A model generated the notes under the pieces. It was not told where the DNA came from. It did no database searches and worked only from the letters and a program-made list of their open reading frames with translations. From the NCBI GenBank assembly GCA_002286855.1, contig NRSV01000028.1:335789-399788 (forward strand): DNA of 64,000 bases. The letters run 5' to 3'. Source of the stretch: Bipolaris cookei. Its lineage: Eukaryota > Ascomycota > Dothideomycetes > Pleosporales > Pleosporaceae. This document shows, one piece after another, positions 59,108 to 64,000 of the stretch (position 1 is its first letter; each line of letters begins with the position of its first letter). The position numbers and the translations under genes are program-made.

Positions 59108-60305
59108 AAATTTGAACATATTAGATGAATGTAAAAAAGATCTTGTTTCAACTAAGACATGTCTATCATTTCTTCCTGCAACCCATGTTGATATGAGTCG
59201 TCTCATGTCATGCTTATATCAGATTCGTGCTTTTTTGTGAAAAAGAGGGCAGAGCTCAAGCATATATACCGACCGGGACACACCCTGTTGTGTTTTTCTT
59301 TGCGAGGTAACAATCCAACATACTAGCCGTGAATGATATATAAACTCCGGAAGTAATATATACGCACTGCATTTCTAAGTAGTAAACTTAACAGAGAAGA
59401 ACAGATAAGCTGACACTGATACCTAAGGGTATTTGTATGCTCGGAAGTTGGTTTAGCCATGAAGAAGTAGAAATTACTCAATGTGAAGGCATCTTGACAA
59501 ATCCCTATGCACTACCTTGGTTTCTACTGTAAGTCTGCCCATTTCCCTTAAAAAAAATTGAACATCACTCAAGGTCCATCTCTTGCGATGTGAAATTGCC
59601 AGTTACTGTATGACTCCTTTGCTTACATCTAAACATGTACATGTGGTATTTGTTCTTGTCCCTTTGTGCTGGGCTTGCGATAATGAGAAGAAGAAGAAGA
59701 AGAAGAAGAAAAAGAAGAAGAAGAAGAAGAAAAAGCTGAACTTGACACTGTGTTAACATTACTTAGCACGAGCATAGATTTAAACTCAAAGCCGGCTGAA
59801 TGGTTGTAAAATGTCTCGCGGTGAAAATCGCATTCAATGGCTTGTTCAATGTTGACTGCAAGTGCTGTAGTAGATTGTATCGACACTATTCATGTTCTTG
59901 TCGGCTGCTGTGTGTAGCAGGTGAGTTTGACATTCTTCGGGATACTAGGAATCTGTGAGTAGCATTGAAGAAATTGAACATAGCAGTATGGGGAACCTTG
60001 CAGGCGAGCGAAGATACAGCAGTTTTTTCTTTTGATTAATCGCCGCGTTTAGTAGGAGGGATGTAGTGTGTTTATATGTAGCATAGTGTATAAGTATTGC
60101 TGTAATAGCAAGCAGAGGATATGTTGATGACATAAGTATTGTTAATATGTTAGCCAGAAAATAATGTAAGGTAAATGGTAGATGCAGTACTTGACCAAGC
60201 AGAAGGGACACTTTAGCTACAGAAGAGGCACTTTGGCTGGTAAACATACAGGCTAGTTTTTTCGACACTTCGCTAGGCAAAGCCTCGATACCGATGTGTA
60301 TATGT
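59108..60305. other. AT-rich convergent intergenic region
   Basis: 1.2 kb between two convergent stops. It is clearly more AT-rich than DNA to its left and holds an impure GAA array. No gene is supported. Confidence 0.55.
59687..59735. repeat. Impure (GAA)n microsatellite
   Basis: About 16 GAA/AAG units with two small A insertions. Confidence 0.9.
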
Positions 60306-61331
60306 TTATACTATGTGATCTTCAATGAAAATTGTATCTATAATTGCTTTTGCCTCTTCAACATCCTCATCGTCATACCATTTCAGCCCATATGATATCA
60401 TGAACGCTTCAGAGTTGCCATAGTGAGTCCCAATCCATTCAAGCTGTTTATGAGAGAAGTTGTAATCAGCCTGATGACCTGTAAAGTCAAATTCATCCTC
60501 CTCTTCAAACTCGTCCTTCGCGCTTTCTCCGTCAAGATCGTCGCCATGCATCAGGGCACGCAGGATCAATCTGCCCTCTTCGCGGTCTTCGTCTTTATGG
60601 ATCTTGAGACCATGTTGGATAAGGAAACGGTACTCATTGCCCCAGTTACTTTTGAGAAAACTTTTCTCATCGTCTGTGTACGGCGGATTAGTGCCATTGG
60701 TGCGTGTTGGTACGGATCCAGAGTAGTTGACACCATTCCCGGCTTGATAGTCAAGCCATTTTTGCTGTTCACTATGTTCCCAATAACAGCTGAGCATGTA
60801 CGTTCCGTCCTTTTGAAGTGTATGCGGACCCAGTTTCGGACCTTCAGGTTGGTTTCTGACTTTGATCGCGAAGAGCGGTGAATTACTGTCAAAGTACGCT
60901 ACGTTCTTGCCCTGGCTATCTTTGATAGTTCCCAATGTCGCTGCACTATAACGCATTTGTACCTCATAACCATCAGAGGTCTCAATCGAATCTCCAATGA
61001 CGTTACAGAGGAATTCAGGCACATGCAAAACCTGCTTCAGATGCAGAGAACCGTGACCAGATACACCAGACCGGTTTGGCGAGCGTTTGGTAGGAATCTC
61101 CACAGTGCCAATTCCCAGCACTGGCACATAGTTCGGCGAACAGAAGATAGAAGATCTGATCTGAGAAGTAAAGGGAGTGTAGGTCTTGAACCAGCCTCGA
61201 TCTTTTGCTACGCTGGTCAGTGTTAGCGGCGCGCTTGTCTACGTGGCCGGCCTATGCCCTACTTACTGGACGTTGGAGGATTTCAGCCAAACCCAGTCTG
61301 GACAAACGGGCGTGTTGTTATTATTAGCCAT
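60306..61331 (-). CDS. Intron-bearing protein with copia/TNT1-type Pol beta-barrel domain, probably domesticated
   Basis: Minus-strand exons are 61331-61267 and 61212-60306 (323 residues). The intron has GTAAGT, CTAAC/CTGAC and AG at standard places. The N-terminus (MANNNNTPVCPDWVW, then SSNVHVAKDRGWFKTYTPF) and core (VLGIGTVEI, LHLKQVLHVPEFLCNVIG) follow the beta-barrel region next to the protease in copia-type Pol proteins. The usual WxxDSGA protease motif is replaced by WLKSSNVHVA. No zinc knuckle, integrase or reverse transcriptase follows, and no LTR was seen. The C-terminal part carries two copies of a roughly 43-residue motif (about 200-242 and 274-316) around YG-N-x3-F, HGLK/YGLK and DEDxEE, split by an acidic linker. 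The frame is intact beside a decayed transposon. A host protein of retrotransposon origin is the best reading; function is unknown. Confidence 0.8.
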
Positions 61332-61684
61332 CGTTCTGCATACAATTTCCGCCAAGAGATATTGGTGAGGCATACGTGGCCAAATGCTAAGATGACCAAA
61401 ACAAAACAAAGTCTCGCAGGGTCGCCCATCACGTGGTACCGTGCCACCTCACCAACCACCTGATCATGCCGCAACCAGCCCAAATGGAGCCTATCGACGT
61501 TGCGCTTGCAGCTATCGCTGCTTTAGAGCCTAGAGAAAAGATTGTATATGTGCAGATCGCTAGAAGGCTTAATGTTAACCGCGTAACGCTCGCGCGGCGG
61601 CACAAAGGTCTATCTACTTCACGCACTATCCTGAATCAGAACCAATAAGCTCTCCACCCACAATAAGAGAAAAATCTTATAGAG

Positions 61685-61698
61685 TATATATATCAGCT
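61685..61698 (+). repeat. 14-bp target-site duplication, left copy
   Basis: TATATATATCAGCT, identical to 62241-62254. Removing the LINE plus one copy restores the pogo reading frame across the site. Confidence 0.85.
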
Positions 61699-62240
61699 AA
61701 GGACCGAAGTCCTCGGACTCCGGGCATGGCTGGCGAAAATTGGCGTACCTGGAGCGGAACCTCACTGTACATGTGGCCACAACAGACAGACGCTCATCCA
61801 CGTCCTTGCATACTGTCCGGACACGAAGGAAGCTAGGGCTAAACTTCTTACCAGAGCGGGCACAACCCAGATCCACGAACTCCTCAGGGACAAGAATAAG
61901 GCGGCCATAGCTGGACAGTGGCTCCTAGACACATGCCTACTCGAGCACCTAAAAGTCGCGATCAAGATTGAAGCAACAGACACGACGGAGTGGAAACCAT
62001 TCCACATACTCAGCTCTTGACAAGGAGCTAGCTACACATACTCTGCTACCCCAAAGAGGGGCAACACAGTCAAAGGCGGCACGGGGAGGAGAAAGGACTG
62101 GGATAAGTAATGAGAAGTGGTAGAGGTTTTTAAGCAGGATAATCTGCTATGTTTGCTCTACGCGCCTAGAAATAGAAAGATAGTGTTCATAGATCCGAAA
62201 GGAAATCAGGTAGCACTTTAAATTGATTATTTATTATTAT
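61699..62240 (+). mobile_element. 5'-truncated LINE (non-LTR retrotransposon) inserted in the pogo element
   Basis: 542 bp. The open part up to TGA at 62018-62020 codes about 106 residues of a LINE ORF2 C-terminus (VLGLRAWLAKIGVPGAE, then a C-x-C-x8-H-x4-C knuckle with CTCGHNRQ, then LLRDKNKAAIAGQWLL), resembling Tad/I-type elements. A 220-bp 3' region follows, ending in a TTAT-rich simple tail. Reverse transcriptase and endonuclease are missing, so the copy was dead on arrival. It lies exactly between the two copies of a 14-bp direct repeat. Confidence 0.85.
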
Positions 62241-62254
62241 TATATATATCAGCT
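62241..62254 (+). repeat. 14-bp target-site duplication, right copy
   Basis: Second copy of TATATATATCAGCT, directly followed by the resumed transposase frame. Confidence 0.85.
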
Positions 62255-63903
62255 TACTATACGTGGTACTTCACCTAATCGGAATCTTGTTCGGAGATTT
62301 GCTTCAAAGATCGCACAGAAAGAGATTAGTTATCACTGGGTTGATCGCTTTGTTCAACGCTATCCAGATCTTCAGGCAAAACAGGCCGCGTCAATGGATC
62401 GCAATCTCCGCCGAGCTGATTCAGAACAGAAACACCGTCTATATTTTGAGCTACTACGTTAAAAAATCGCCCAATATGAGATTGAGCCGCGCTATATATA
62501 CAATAAGGATGAGAAGGGCTTCATGATTGGAGTTCACTCGCGCTCAACGAGGATCTTTTCTAAAGCTTCTCTTCAATCTGGATTAAGAAAGACTATAATG
62601 CAAGATAGCAATCGAGAGTGGATTATGCTGATAGCTTGTATCTGTACTGATGGATTTCATCTAGATCCGAGCATCATCTCCTCAAGCCAATCTAGATCCA
62701 TCCAAAACTCATGGTTGCAAGGCTTTGATCCAGAGATCCACTCCGCCCAAATCGCCACACCAGCCACTGGCCATTCGAACGATAATATCGGGCTTCAATG
62801 GCTCAAACAGGTGTTTGATCATGCTACCAAGCCAAAAGCTCTACCGTCTTACCGATTACTGTTCATGGATGGGCATCACTCTCATCTCACGATGGAGTTT
62901 ATTGACTATTGTGATCAGAATAAGATCTTAATTGAATATACCCACCTCACGACTCATACGTTCAGCCGCTCGACGTTGGGCTGTTTAAGCCGTTATCCAC
63001 TGCCTATTCGAACGAGCTATCGAGCTTCATGGATAGGTGCCAAGGGCTGCTACCTATCACCAAGTCCCATTTCCTCCCACTATTCTGGAACGCCTGGCAG
63101 GCATTATTCAAGGAATTGACGATCCTCTGAGTCTTTGAAGCTATCGGCATATCGCCGTTCAATCCAGAAGTAATACTCCAGAAGTTTAAACCAGCGGCTT
63201 ACCACAGCGATAGCGATTCATCCGCGCTAAGTGCTTCAGATTGGAGAAAGATTGGAGAGCTAGTTAATCGCGCGGTTGATCAAAAAGAGAGTAGAAAGAT
63301 CTCCCAGCTTAACCGAACTATCATAAAGCTATCCACCCGATCAAAACTCGGCCAGCAAGAGATTCAAAAGTTACGAGGAGCTCTAATTGGTGAGCGTCAC
63401 CAGCAGCAGCGCTCACAGCCTGGTGCGCTCGAGCTGCCCGAAGATTATCATGGTGGAGCTGATTTCTGGTCGCCGCGGAAAGTGCGAGAAGCTCGCAGCC
63501 TCTACGAGCAGAAACAGCGTGATCGTGAGGTACTACAACATCAGAAAGCTATTAAAATTAAAGATCGAGAGGATTCGAAGCTGTTTAAAGCTCAAGAGCT
63601 TCGTACACGGCGTCGCGCGCGAGCTGAGGCGAGACTACTGCGGGCGAAGCAGAAAGCTGATGAAGCTACTGAATGAGCTGCTCGCCAAGCTGCCTGTAGA
63701 GCTGTAAAACGACTAAAACAAGCTATTAAAACTTCCCAAAAGAGCAAGAAAAGAAGCTTTAAAGCCCGTACAAAACCAGGATCAAAAAAATAATTAATAG
63801 TAGTTGTGATAGTGGTAAACAGCCACCTGATGGCTCAGCAGCTCGATCAACACCGCGATCGCGGCGCGGCCGCGATATCAAGTTACCAGCCAAGTATCGA
63901 TAG

Positions 63904-64000
63904 ACAAATGATTGCAATATTATTCTAGTTTCTTAACACTAAGAGATCTCATAATAATAGCTATCTATTGCCGCTCTACAGCCTCGGTTTTGTGGTGGTT
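63904..64000. other. Probable 3' flank of the pogo element
   Basis: AT-rich tail after the transposase stop. The last bases (GTGGTGGTT) are complementary to AACCACC at 61454-61460 near the left end, so the window may stop inside the right terminal repeat. This is weak evidence. Confidence 0.3.

Larger units (their letters stand above)
61466..63903 (+). pseudogene. Decayed pogo/Fot-type (Tc1/mariner superfamily) transposase
   Basis: The start (MPQPAQMEPIDVALAAI, then VNRVTLARRHKG) is a Psq-type helix-turn-helix. After the LINE insertion it resumes with the CENP-B-like domain (TIRGTSPNRNLVRRFASKI, SYHWVDRFVQRYPDL) and a DDE-1 catalytic domain (YIYNKDEKGFMIGV, LLFMDGHHSHLTMEFIDYC, and QPLDVGLFKPLS in a shifted frame). 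The tail ends LPAKYR before TAG at 63901. Disruptions: in-frame stops at 61646, 61664, 62460, 63128 and 63674, a one-base loss near 62961-62963, and another shift in the A-run at 63784-63790. Two stops are TAA following CAA, as expected from C-to-T change. The element is therefore inactive. Terminal repeats could not be confirmed; the right end probably lies past the window. Confidence 0.88.

Noticed and set aside
61431..61466. Left terminal inverted repeat of the pogo element
   Set aside because: Only a seven-base match (AACCACC) to the window end was found, with no flanking TA pair visible, so the element boundary cannot be fixed.

Overview
This window is nuclear DNA of a filamentous ascomycete (Pezizomycotina). 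Dothideomycetes/Pleosporales is the most likely group, though this is an inference from gene content and style and not from a marker gene. Protein genes are broken by introns, mostly 50-80 bp, with GTRNGT donors, CTAAC/CTGAC branch sites and YAG acceptors. By splicing exons in frame I could close nearly every gene on both strands. A fused ARG5,6, a DASH cryptochrome with a Gly/Arg tail, UVDE, an AA9-CBM1 cellulose oxidase and GH76 suit a plant-associated or saprotrophic mould.

Layout. 1-3.1 kb: 3'-cut GH76 mannanase (-) and an R-SNARE (+). 3.8-6.6 kb: bifunctional ARG5,6 (+). 8.1-11.4 kb: unknown Cys-tailed protein (+), mitochondrial GatC (-) and SEC17/alpha-SNAP (+, eight exons). 12.2-16.7 kb: secreted FAS1 protein (-) diverging from glutamate decarboxylase (+). 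18.5-20.6 kb: DASH cryptochrome (+). 21.2-24.6 kb: thioredoxin-like membrane protein and an Arg-rich unknown (both -). 25.2-27.7 kb: PGA2-like (-) and MHF1/CENP-S (+) sharing a 340-bp promoter, then a single-pass membrane protein (+). 28.5-29.6 kb: AA9 LPMO with CBM1 (+). 30.7-36.3 kb: GYP5-type RabGAP and a triple-KH RNA-binding protein (+). 37.8-44.8 kb: xanthine dehydrogenase and UV-damage endonuclease (+). 44.8-51.4 kb: a 6.6-kb stretch with no supportable gene, full of microsatellites. 51.4-54.1 kb: Zn2Cys6 regulator (-) with about 3.8 kb of gene-free, partly GC-rich upstream DNA. 57.9-59.1 kb: HMG-CoA lyase (+). 59.1-64 kb: an AT-rich accessory end holding an intron-bearing gene with a copia-type Pol beta-barrel fold (-), and a decayed pogo/Fot-type DNA transposon (+) that is split by a 5'-truncated LINE flanked by a perfect 14-bp target-site duplication.

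Most genes are housekeeping and not functionally linked. Loose themes are membrane fusion (R-SNARE, SEC17, GYP5), mitochondrial amino-acid metabolism and translation (ARG5,6, GatC, HMG-CoA lyase), and light/UV/DNA repair (DASH cryptochrome, UVE1, MHF1). I found no CRISPR array, tRNA, rRNA or secondary-metabolite cluster. The most interesting signals are the domesticated-looking copia-derived gene with its duplicated C-terminal motif, the nested transposons, dual-start UVE1 (mitochondrial leader versus nuclear signal), and the presequence-like junction of ARG5,6 with two in-frame donors.
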